From positions 87,387-151,386 of the forward strand of contig JAQXDK010000016.1 in the NCBI GenBank assembly GCA_029251405.1: a stretch of 64,000 nt of DNA, given 5' to 3'. A program made the position numbers and the translations under genes. Position 1 is the stretch's first letter. Every line of letters begins with the position of its first letter. This document shows, in pieces, positions 43,606 through 51,747 of the stretch. The DNA is from Flavobacteriales bacterium. Lineage in GTDB: Bacteria; Bacteroidota; Bacteroidia; Flavobacteriales_D; Parvicellaceae. The notes below the pieces were generated by a model that did no database searches, was not told the DNA's origin, and saw only the letters and a program-made list of their open reading frames with translations.

Positions 43606-46023
43606 ATGATTAATAAAGTTAAAATAGTTTTCATTCTTTCGGTTGTGTTACTAACTGCATGTACTCCAAAAAAAACTTCAGTAGAAACTAATAAATCATC
43701 GATTGATGTAAAAATTGATTCACTATTAGCTAAAATGACCTTGAGAGAGAAAATTGGTCAAATGACACAAATCAATTTAACCGTTATTGCTAAAGGCTCC
43801 AATAAATGGTCCTCCAATGACACTATGGAAATCGACCCTGTAAAAGCTAAAAAAGCTATAATGGATTATAAAGTTGGTTCGGTGTTAAATACAGTTAATA
43901 ATTTAGCACAAACACCAAAAACTTGGTACGAAAATATTTCTGAAATACAAAAATTTGCAATAGACAGTACACCGATTAAAATCCCCATCATCTACGGAAT
44001 TGACGCGATACATGGAGCCACTTACACGGACGGAGCCACTATGTTTCCGCAGCAAATTACGACTGCAGCCACATGGAATACAAAAAACGCTTACAATATG
44101 GGTGCTGTTTGTGCTTATGAAACAAGAGCGTCTGGAATTCCCTGGAACTTTTCTCCAGTTTTAGATTTGGGTTTAGACCCTCGATTTCCAAGACAATTTG
44201 AGACTTTTGGTGAAGATCCTTTTTTGGTAACTGAATTTGGAAAGGCCATAATAGCAGGATACCAAGGAGATGATAATAATATTGGTCACATGTCTAAAGT
44301 AGCTGCATGTATGAAGCATTTTACTGGATATCAAGCCACTATAAGCGGAAAAGATAGAACTCCTGCTTATATACCTGATAATGTATTGTTTGAATACCAT
44401 ATAAAATCTTTTAAGGCAGCTATTGATGCTGGAGCTAAGACGGTAATGATAAATTCTGGATTAATAAATGGAATACCTGTTCATTCAAGTTTTAAAATAC
44501 TTACCGAAATATTAAGAAATAAACTTGGTTTTCAGGGTGTTATTTTAACTGATTGGGAAGACATTAATAAGCTTTGTGACCGTGATAAAGTTGCAAGAAA
44601 TAGAAAAGAAGCTATTAGAATGGCCATAAATGCTGGTATTGATATGTCAATGGTTCCTTATGAATATGAGGAATTTATTGAGTTATTAACTGAATTAGTT
44701 AAAGAAGGTCAAGTTGAAATGTCAAGAATTGACGACGCAACTAGAAAAATTCTAAGATTAAAATATGAATTAGATTTATTCAACAACCCTGTTACTAACT
44801 ATAAAGATTATCCTGATTTTGGTGGTGAAGAGTCGGATAAATTAGCTTATGAATCTGCATCTGAATCTATTACTTTATTAAAAAATAGTAACTCAATTCT
44901 TCCATTAAAAAAGGGTTCGAAGATATTAGTTACTGGTCCAAATGGTAACAACATGCAATGTTTGAATGGTGCTTGGACTTATAACTGGCAAGGTAAATAC
45001 ACAGATTTATATGTTAAAGGAGTTCCTGCCCACTTAGTTAATAAGGCAACAAAGGAGGGCATTTTAAAAAACTCCTTGATAAGCAAAAATTTATCACCAA
45101 AAAATTATACGACTATATTTGAATCTGTTTCTAATGTTTACGGAGAAAATAACGTCACTTATATCCCAGGAGTTTCATATAAGCGTGGAGGTGCTTTTTA
45201 CGATATGGTAGAAGATGACATTGATCAGGTTGTAAAAGCTGCTAAATCACATGATTTTATATTATTGTGTTTAGGGGAAAATTCATACACAGAGAAACCT
45301 GGAGATCTAAATGATTTGAACCTTCATGAGCTCCAGATCAAGTTAGCTAATAAACTATCTAAATGCGGCAAGCCTGTCATATTGGTTTTAAATATTGGTA
45401 GACCAAGGCTAATTTCAGAAATTGAACCGTTCATGTCTGCAATTGTAAATATCTATTTACCTGGTAATTTAGGCGGTATTGCTTTAGCAGATGTTCTATC
45501 AGGTAAAGTGAATCCGTCTGGAAAACTTCCGTATACGTATCCAGCTTACCCCAACTCTTTATCTACTTATTATTACAAACCATCCGAGGTTCAAAATAAT
45601 GCTCAAGGAGCCTATAATTACGTAGGAGAGTTAAATAATTTATATGAATTTGGTTACGGCATTAGCTACACAAATTATGAGTATAAAAATTTCAAATTAG
45701 TTAATGATACACTAAATGCAAATGACACTTTAAGTTTATCAGTAACCATTGAAAATACCGGATCTATAGATGGAAGCGAGGTGGTTCAGGTTTATACTTC
45801 TGATTTATTTGCTTCAGTATCTCCAGACAATAAAAGATTGAGAGCTTTTGATAAAGTTTTTATTGAAGCTGGACAATCTAAAGATGTGTTGTTTAAAATT
45901 CCTGTATCTGATTTATCTTTTTATAATGATGAAAATATTAATGTTTTGGAAAAAGGAGCTTTTAGTGTTCATGTTGGGGCTAATTCTAAAGATTTAATTT
46001 CTTCTAATTTTCACGTTAAGTGA
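43606..46023 (+). CDS. GH3 family beta-glucosidase, lipoprotein
   Basis: 805 residues from ATG 43606 (MINKVKIVFILSVVLLTAC, lipidated Cys19). GH3 barrel from about residue 35 (LREKIGQMTQINL, PIIYGIDAIHGATY, NFSPVLDLGLDPRFPR, ACMKHFTGYQ) with the nucleophile Asp316 in GVILTDWEDI. The C-terminal GH3 domain (about 405-640) and a FnIII-like domain (about 700-800) follow. The family releases glucose from beta-linked oligosaccharides; here probably laminari-oligomers taken up by SusCD. It starts 7 bases after the GH16 stop. Confidence 0.93.
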   Translation: MINKVKIVFILSVVLLTACTPKKTSVETNKSSIDVKIDSLLAKMTLREKIGQMTQINLTVIAKGSNKWSSNDTMEIDPVKAKKAIMDYKVGSVLNTVNNLAQTPKTWYENISEIQKFAIDSTPIKIPIIYGIDAIHGATYTDGATMFPQQITTAATWNTKNAYNMGAVCAYETRASGIPWNFSPVLDLGLDPRFPRQFETFGEDPFLVTEFGKAIIAGYQGDDNNIGHMSKVAACMKHFTGYQATISGKDRTPAYIPDNVLFEYHIKSFKAAIDAGAKTVMINSGLINGIPVHSSFKILTEILRNKLGFQGVILTDWEDINKLCDRDKVARNRKEAIRMAINAGIDMSMVPYEYEEFIELLTELVKEGQVEMSRIDDATRKILRLKYELDLFNNPVTNYKDYPDFGGEESDKLAYESASESITLLKNSNSILPLKKGSKILVTGPNGNNMQCLNGAWTYNWQGKYTDLYVKGVPAHLVNKATKEGILKNSLISKNLSPKNYTTIFESVSNVYGENNVTYIPGVSYKRGGAFYDMVEDDIDQVVKAAKSHDFILLCLGENSYTEKPGDLNDLNLHELQIKLANKLSKCGKPVILVLNIGRPRLISEIEPFMSAIVNIYLPGNLGGIALADVLSGKVNPSGKLPYTYPAYPNSLSTYYYKPSEVQNNAQGAYNYVGELNNLYEFGYGISYTNYEYKNFKLVNDTLNANDTLSLSVTIENTGSIDGSEVVQVYTSDLFASVSPDNKRLRAFDKVFIEAGQSKDVLFKIPVSDLSFYNDENINVLEKGAFSVHVGANSKDLISSNFHVK

Positions 46024-46027
46024 AGTA

Positions 46028-46834
46028 ATGAATAAACTAATTATATTTTCTTTTATTATTTCCTGTATTTCGTGTAATGATTTAACTAAGAACCCTTCAA
46101 AATCAAATTTGGTTTGGGAAGACAATTTTGATGATATCGATTTAAATCCCAATTTTTGGAATATTTATTCTGGTAACGGATGTCCTGAACTTTGTGGGTT
46201 TGGTAACAACGAATTGCAGTATTATGTAAATGATTCTAAAACGATTCAAATTAAAGACGGTAAACTTATTTTAACTTCCTATTTCGATACTATCTCTAAT
46301 TCATTTAAGTCTGCTAAAATTACTACAAATGGGAAAATTGATTTTCATAAAGGTTACCTAGAAGTAAAAGCAAAATTACCTCTTGTTATAGGCTCTTGGC
46401 CAGCCATCTGGCTTCTGCCTTCCCTAGATAGAAAACTTAATTGGCCACTAGATGGTGAAATTGATATTATGGAAAATGTAGGATACGATTCATGCAAAAT
46501 TTTTGGAACCATTCATACAGCAGCTTACAATCATACTATAGGAACTCAAAAGTCTGATAGTGTTACTATATCAACTGCGCATAATGAGTTTCATACATAC
46601 AGTTTAAATTGGACAGATTCTTTATTGGAATGGTACGTGGACACAATTTTATTTAACAGAATTAAAAGAAAATCATTTGACAGGGTAGAGCAATGGCCAT
46701 TTAATAAAAATTTCCATTTAATAATTAATCTAGCCGTAGGAGGAGATTGGGGAGGGGAATTAGGTATCGATACTTCAAATTACCCAAAAGAATTTATAAT
46801 AGATAAAGTTTCCCTTTTTAAGGAAAAACCTTAA
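46028..46834 (+). CDS. Second GH16 lipoprotein glucanase
   Basis: 268-residue single-domain GH16 enzyme, lipidated at about Cys16 (ISCISC). LVWEDNFDDIDLNP, FGNNELQYY, VKAKLPLVIGSWPAIWLLP, and catalytic GEIDIME with Glu144, Asp146, Glu149. It lacks the CTDP motif and the extra beta domain of the first GH16 enzyme, so the two probably act in different places or on different chain lengths or branches. Starts 4 bases after the GH3 stop; last gene of the locus. Confidence 0.9.
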   Translation: MNKLIIFSFIISCISCNDLTKNPSKSNLVWEDNFDDIDLNPNFWNIYSGNGCPELCGFGNNELQYYVNDSKTIQIKDGKLILTSYFDTISNSFKSAKITTNGKIDFHKGYLEVKAKLPLVIGSWPAIWLLPSLDRKLNWPLDGEIDIMENVGYDSCKIFGTIHTAAYNHTIGTQKSDSVTISTAHNEFHTYSLNWTDSLLEWYVDTILFNRIKRKSFDRVEQWPFNKNFHLIINLAVGGDWGGELGIDTSNYPKEFIIDKVSLFKEKP

Positions 46835-46845
46835 AATATTGCCAA

Positions 46846-47484
46846 TTATTTACTGAGTTGTAGTTCAATATCTATTTCTGAGTTAATCGTAAAACCCATG
46901 GTGTCTATTACAAAAGGAATGGTGCCACTTAAAAAACATACGTTTTCTTGTACAGAAAGTATTTGATAATCTGAAACCAGGTTGGTATTTTGGTCTGTCA
47001 CCAATAAATTATTTTCATTATTGGATAGCTCCCAAGTTCCTTCACTAGTCATATCAATTGGAATTCCGGGTAATGTTTGTCCTAAAATATCAATTCCTTC
47101 TGTAACAAAGTTTAAAGTATTGGAACAAGTTTGTTCTGGATATAGAAATGTCCAATTTCCAGCGTCATTAGCTTCTCCTGAAATAGTTTGACTGCCTAAT
47201 ATTGGAATATCTATCTGAGTTGTGTACTCTATATTTAAAATATTCCAACTACCACTTAATAAATAAGAAGTGGAGTAGGTACAAGATCCGTTATCGTCTG
47301 TTGCATTAGGATTATAATTAATCGCATTAGGGTCCATGCAATCTAAAATAACACAAGAGTTGTCATTATTTTTCGCATCTGGATTATAGTTAGTAGCAGT
47401 TGGATCTGTACAACCGTCTTTGCCGCAAGAAAAGAGTACAATGCTTACTAATAAAAGTGTATTGTATTTTAAGATATTTCTCAT
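46846..47484 (-). CDS. Lipocalin-like lipoprotein with two CTDP-type motifs
   Basis: 212-residue lipoprotein. Lipobox IVLFSC (Cys20), then two Cys-bracketed motifs in tandem: GCTDPTATNYNPDAKNNDNSC and CMDPNAINYNPNATDDNGSC. The remaining 140 residues read as a lipocalin-like beta barrel (LSGSWNILNIEYT, GTWELSNNENNLLVTD, a late strand with IDIELQLSK). Paired with the next lipoprotein (5 bases apart). Ligand unknown. It converges with the GH16 gene, 11 bases apart. Confidence 0.75.
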   Translation of the reverse strand: MRNILKYNTLLLVSIVLFSCGKDGCTDPTATNYNPDAKNNDNSCVILDCMDPNAINYNPNATDDNGSCTYSTSYLLSGSWNILNIEYTTQIDIPILGSQTISGEANDAGNWTFLYPEQTCSNTLNFVTEGIDILGQTLPGIPIDMTSEGTWELSNNENNLLVTDQNTNLVSDYQILSVQENVCFLSGTIPFVIDTMGFTINSEIDIELQLSK

Positions 47485-47489
47485 TTTAA

Positions 47490-48008
47490 TTACCTAGAAA
47501 ATTCAAACTTCGAGTCAATAGATATACTAATATCCATTCCAAAATCGCTGGAAACTTCGCTGTAGCTACTTGATAATTCAAGACTGTAATTATTTACTGA
47601 TACGATAACAAACGCCAAAGTTGTATCTGCTATGTTAATGGTTAGATCATTATTAGTTTTTAACCAAGTACCAGTATCACTAGGTTCATCTGTGTAATAA
47701 GAAATACAAACACCGGTAGACTGGAAGTCAATTCCAGTAGGATTTAAAGAGTCTGGATGTGTAATTTCAATGTAAGAAGTGTCAAAAATAGGGAAACCTC
47801 CAATAGATGCTGTTGCTTGAACTGAATTCTCTTGATAAGTTGAGGTCCATGAACCTACTACGTCATAAATACATGTCCCATTGTCAATAGAAGCTTCACT
47901 GTCATAATTAGAAGCAATTGGATCTGTACATCCTTCAGTTTCCTTGGAACATGAACTCAATAAAAGTGCAGAAGTAAGTACTAGACTAAAAAAATTAATG
48001 GTTTTCAT
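47490..48008 (-). CDS. Lipocalin-like lipoprotein with one CTDP motif
   Basis: 172 residues. Lipobox LLLSSC (Cys20), CTDP motif GCTDPIASNYDSEASIDNGTC immediately after, then a lipocalin-like body (VVGSWTSTYQEN, DTGTWLKTNNDLTINIA). First gene of a two-gene unit with the preceding entry; the two bodies look like diverged duplicates. Surface lipoprotein of unknown ligand. Confidence 0.75.
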   Translation of the reverse strand: MKTINFFSLVLTSALLLSSCSKETEGCTDPIASNYDSEASIDNGTCIYDVVGSWTSTYQENSVQATASIGGFPIFDTSYIEITHPDSLNPTGIDFQSTGVCISYYTDEPSDTGTWLKTNNDLTINIADTTLAFVIVSVNNYSLELSSSYSEVSSDFGMDISISIDSKFEFSR

Positions 48009-48070
48009 AACAATTGTTTTATATCATAAGTATACGTAATTTTTAATAAAAAGTTTATTTTTTTTAAATT

Positions 48071-48078
48071 TATATTTG
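48071..48078 (+). promoter_or_regulatory. -7 element TATATTTG before the acetyltransferase gene
   Basis: Exact TAnnTTTG match ending 14 bases upstream of the ATG at 48093; the transcript leader would be very short. No spaced TTG. Confidence 0.4.
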
Positions 48079-48092
48079 AATCAAAAATTAAT

Positions 48093-48599
48093 ATGACCAG
48101 CTCATTATCCTTTTATTATCCAAAAAAAGACAAAATATCTGATGATTTACTAGAGCGTATTTTACAACTCAATCAATTCAATACACCTGCTTTGGGATCA
48201 TTGAAGAATATTGACCATTTAAAAGAGTTATATTTTTTTTCAAAGTTTATTTTAGTTGTTAAAAATAAAAAATCTCTTATTGGATTTGCTGTTGTTATGG
48301 ATGGTAACAGTGAGTATCAGTCCTTAAATTATAAATATTTTAAAAAAAGATTTGGATCTTCATTTTTATACATTGATAGAGTAGCAGTGCATTCAGATTT
48401 TCAAAATAAATCTGTAGGGAGTTTAATTTACAAGCACGTATACTCTATTTCTTTAGCTATTCCATTCCCATTATGTTGTGAAGTAAATACAGTTCCATTA
48501 AATACACAATCTCTTAATTTCCATAAAAAAATGGAATTTCATAAAATTGATGAAATTCCATTTGGTGAAAAAAGAGTTGCGATGTTAGTTAAAGATTAA
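48093..48599 (+). CDS. GNAT-family acetyltransferase
   Basis: 168-residue cytosolic protein of the GNAT fold: a central strand FLYIDRVAVHSDFQNKSVGS containing the acetyl-CoA-binding turn (QNKSVGSLIYKH, a weak Q-x-x-G/S-x-G/A motif), and the late NTQSLNFHKKMEFHKIDE segment typical of GNATs. Substrate cannot be read from sequence. It ends 5 bases from the convergent T9SS protein gene. Confidence 0.82.
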   Translation: MTSSLSFYYPKKDKISDDLLERILQLNQFNTPALGSLKNIDHLKELYFFSKFILVVKNKKSLIGFAVVMDGNSEYQSLNYKYFKKRFGSSFLYIDRVAVHSDFQNKSVGSLIYKHVYSISLAIPFPLCCEVNTVPLNTQSLNFHKKMEFHKIDEIPFGEKRVAMLVKD

Positions 48600-48604
48600 T
48601 AATC

Positions 48605-50635
48605 TTATCTTAAAATTTGCAATTGTTTTGTTGAAATTAGATCATTTGAAATAACCACAACGTTGTAAATCCCATTACTTAAATCTGAAATATCTAAGTT
48701 TAAATGATCAAATGAAGATGTAGTAAAGTATGTTTGAGTTTTAACAATCTCACCTAAAACATTCACAAGTTTAATTTCTACATCTCTATTTTTTTGTCCT
48801 TGAAAACCTATAGTTGCGAAGTTATTTGCAGGATTAGGAAAAATCATAAAATTATTAGCTGAAGTTAAATCATCTTTGACGTCCGTAACTAATGATGCTG
48901 TAGTAGATTGTAAAATCTCTTTAGTAACCTCATCTTGAATCCATATAGCAACACCTAAATTATCAAAATCTTCTACAGAGTGTTCAATCATGTGATTAAT
49001 TGGAGCATTTGCATCCGCGGGCAAAGAATAATTGCCTTGAAAAGTATAAGAGAAATCATAAGTTTGAGTAACTCCAGACTGAAGGGGATTAATCGCATAT
49101 CCATTAGCATCTGGTAACATTTTTTTCATAACGTTAGCAAATTCAATTTCACCATTAGAAGAAGCATTGTTGTAGGTAAGATATTCAAAAACTCCAGTAT
49201 AGATCTTCAGGTTATTACTTGATAAATTCTCTAAAGGATCTATTGTTATATTAACATCTACAGATTGCCCGCCAATAGAATAATTTGCGGAAAGGCTTGT
49301 GAAAGATGGTATAGCTGCATAATCATCAAATTCTTGTGCAGTAAAACTACTAGGATTTGAATCGTAGCCACCATCAATTTCTAATCTTGGTACAGAGTTG
49401 ACTCCGTAAAAAACTCTTCTATCATAACCTTCTTGAGTAAAATATGGATCACCATTTCCAGGCCAACTCATTTGATATTTTAAAAGTGTATATAATTCTG
49501 AATAATTAGAAAGCACAGTCCCTAAATTGAGATTTCCTTGAACACAAGGACCACAAGTCGAACTTGTAAAAACTTCCATCATTGGTCGTCTTGTTTCAAA
49601 AGAGGTGAATACATTCAAAGTTCCGTTAATAGTGTCGTTAGTAGGATCCATATCACTAGAACCGTTAATATTACTTGCCCATATTGCTACATCATAAGTT
49701 CCTGAATTAGTTGGATTCCAAGTAGTGGAATGATCAAAAGGATACATGTCGTAGGTATTAATAGATAAATTTGAAAGAGACTCAGTTACTGCAGTTCCTC
49801 CATTAATTGAATAGTTGATATCCATTGATGTTATGGTACTTGAACCTAAATTAGAGATCTCTCCAGAAATTGTAAAAGGAGAATTTCCTAAAATTAGGTA
49901 TGGGAATGTAGTAACAGCTATTCCTGTGGCATCAATTGCGCTTTGCGAACCAAAAATAAATTCATAATAATGGTTGTCGTCCGGAAGTGCACTACCTCCA
50001 GCAACATTTGCTAAAGCTGGAGAACCGCTTACCATTACTGCAGTAGTCGCATCAATTTGAATTCCAGCAGTAACCAATGGATTTGCTGCTGAACTATGTC
50101 TTTGATCTACAATATAAATTTTATTGGAACCTTCTTCCAAAACAATAGACCAGTAGGACCAACTACCTGCTGTGTAGGATGTGAAAAATATCCAGTGTTG
50201 TTGAGCACCTGCCGTACCAAAAGTTTTAGTGCATATGTTATCGTTTGAACCAGAGCCTTCGATTCCCCAAACCATAACAGAATTATCTGGAATAGCTGGG
50301 TCAGGTATACTAGCATTTCCAGCACCAGGGACTCCACTTGCAGTTGTAGAAAAAGTTAAGACCCCTGTAGAAGAAACCTTATACTGGGTAACACTAGAAC
50401 CGTTAAAATTAAAACTAAATGGTATGGTTTCAATACTTGACCAAGTTGGTGAAGATTGACTTGGGCCTAATATTATCGTCCATGACGGGTCTAAACCAGA
50501 ACCACTAGGATACTCACTATCTGTGTTTAATCCTCCAGGATTTCCAGGGCTAGCTGCAGGTATGTAATAATATTGAGAAAAAGAGGAGTTGGAACATAAT
50601 AAAAATCCAACAAGAAGAGTTAATAATTTATTCAT
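48605..50635 (-). CDS. Secreted Omp28-like thioredoxin-fold protein with T9SS sorting domain
   Basis: 676 residues from ATG 50635 (MNKLLTLLVGFLLCSNSSFS signal peptide); the frame opens 14 codons earlier but without a signal. N-terminal beta domain (about 20-230), a CARDB/Ig-like segment (about 245-350), then an Omp28-type thioredoxin-like domain with PMMEVFTSSTCGPC and VNSVPRLEIDGG. The last 75 residues (FMIFPNPANNFATIGF ... STKQLQILR) are a type A T9SS sorting domain. A surface thiol protein is inferred. Confidence 0.87.
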   Translation of the reverse strand: MNKLLTLLVGFLLCSNSSFSQYYYIPAASPGNPGGLNTDSEYPSGSGLDPSWTIILGPSQSSPTWSSIETIPFSFNFNGSSVTQYKVSSTGVLTFSTTASGVPGAGNASIPDPAIPDNSVMVWGIEGSGSNDNICTKTFGTAGAQQHWIFFTSYTAGSWSYWSIVLEEGSNKIYIVDQRHSSAANPLVTAGIQIDATTAVMVSGSPALANVAGGSALPDDNHYYEFIFGSQSAIDATGIAVTTFPYLILGNSPFTISGEISNLGSSTITSMDINYSINGGTAVTESLSNLSINTYDMYPFDHSTTWNPTNSGTYDVAIWASNINGSSDMDPTNDTINGTLNVFTSFETRRPMMEVFTSSTCGPCVQGNLNLGTVLSNYSELYTLLKYQMSWPGNGDPYFTQEGYDRRVFYGVNSVPRLEIDGGYDSNPSSFTAQEFDDYAAIPSFTSLSANYSIGGQSVDVNITIDPLENLSSNNLKIYTGVFEYLTYNNASSNGEIEFANVMKKMLPDANGYAINPLQSGVTQTYDFSYTFQGNYSLPADANAPINHMIEHSVEDFDNLGVAIWIQDEVTKEILQSTTASLVTDVKDDLTSANNFMIFPNPANNFATIGFQGQKNRDVEIKLVNVLGEIVKTQTYFTTSSFDHLNLDISDLSNGIYNVVVISNDLISTKQLQILR

Positions 50636-50766
50636 TATAATTAATTTGATTTTTATAAATATATTAAAACATAACAATTTAAATACAACCTTATAGATTA
50701 ATTTTCTTTAAAACAACTTTAAATTTAATTTTCACCACGTTAAATTTAGATTTATAATGTTTCACA

Positions 50767-50793
50767 ATTTTTTTGATTTTTTTGATTTTTTTG
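50767..50793 (+). repeat. Three perfect 9-bp tandem repeats (ATTTTTTTG)
   Basis: Units at 50767-50775, 50776-50784 and 50785-50793, lying 58-84 bases upstream of the start at 50851 and immediately upstream of a candidate promoter. Short perfect repeats of this sort can change copy number by slippage. Confidence 0.85.
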
Positions 50794-50795
50794 TT

Positions 50796-50825
50796 TTGAA
50801 AAAACTTCTTTTTTAGTTTATTTTG
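50796..50825 (+). promoter_or_regulatory. Candidate promoter of the 50851-51748 gene pair
   Basis: TTG (50796-50798), a 20-base spacer and TATTTTG (50819-50825), one base short of TAnnTTTG. The spacing fits the flavobacterial -33/-7 arrangement and the box is 25 bases before the ATG. Confidence 0.35.
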
Positions 50826-50850
50826 CATTATAAACTTTTAAAATACAAAA

Positions 50851-51726
50851 ATGAAAAATACAACTACACGTAATAAATTTCCTTTATTTGTTGTTCTTGC
50901 ACTGCTATTAAATTCTTGTGTGACTTATAATCATTCTCACAGAACGAGTGGGAATTTAAAATCAACTAACACTGGGTTTCAAGTTAAAGATCAGTTTGTT
51001 GTCGATATTGACATCGATCTTTCTAAAAAGGTAAATGGTACATCGGCAAAACATGCAACTAAGCAAGCTGCATTTGATGAGGCATATTACAATTGTATCA
51101 CCTTGAACAACATTGATGTAGTAGTTGATCCTATTTGGAAAAGATCAAACAGACGTCCATTTTTCACTGCTTCGTTTCCGTTTTTCTTTGTCAAGAGATA
51201 CGTTGCTGAAGTTACCGGTTTTTCAGGTTTTTATAAAAACGCTAGAACTTTGGCTTCATGGGAAACTAAGGAAGCAAAAGATAATGCAAATAGAAAATTA
51301 AAAGTAGCTCAAAGTCAAATGAAACTTGAAAAAGAGATTTTTGAAGAAAGAAGCAAAAATCTTGCAATTTTATCTAAAATTGATCCAAGGTCTAGTGAAA
51401 AGAAAAGTTCTTATGCTATTGAAACTATCAATGGGTGTTGTCCAAGTAATAATACTAACTCTAATATCGGAAACAACAGTAGTGGTAACGGTTTTGGAAA
51501 TGTTCATTTGTTACATACTACTGAAAACAAATCTTCTTTAGTAGATGAGTATGAAAACTTAATAGATGTAAAATGTATATCTTGCTTAACAGGTCAGAAT
51601 AATAGCAAAACAAAGACCATAAAACAAGGTCCTAACAGTTCTGGAAATTCAGAAAATGAGTCAGCAGGTTTTCTTTCAGGATTGAAATGTAAAATACCAT
51701 TATTGAAAAAATTCCTTTGTAAATAA
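50851..51726 (+). CDS. Unrecognised lipoprotein with Cys-rich C-terminal half
   Basis: 291 residues. Signal peptide and lipobox VLALLLNSC (Cys23). Residues about 50-130 are an alpha/beta region (DQFVVDIDIDLSKKVNG, AAFDEAYYNCITLNNIDVVV, WKRSNRRPFF) that looks like a small compact domain; a basic helical stretch at about 135-170 is followed by a low-complexity Asn/Ser region with paired cysteines (NGCCPSNN, DVKCISC, GLKCKIPLLKKFLCK). I do not recognise a family. It is 21 bases upstream of the SPOR-like gene and likely in the same transcript. Confidence 0.7.
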   Translation: MKNTTTRNKFPLFVVLALLLNSCVTYNHSHRTSGNLKSTNTGFQVKDQFVVDIDIDLSKKVNGTSAKHATKQAAFDEAYYNCITLNNIDVVVDPIWKRSNRRPFFTASFPFFFVKRYVAEVTGFSGFYKNARTLASWETKEAKDNANRKLKVAQSQMKLEKEIFEERSKNLAILSKIDPRSSEKKSSYAIETINGCCPSNNTNSNIGNNSSGNGFGNVHLLHTTENKSSLVDEYENLIDVKCISCLTGQNNSKTKTIKQGPNSSGNSENESAGFLSGLKCKIPLLKKFLCK

Positions 51727-51747
51727 GACATATTTTATAAATACAAT

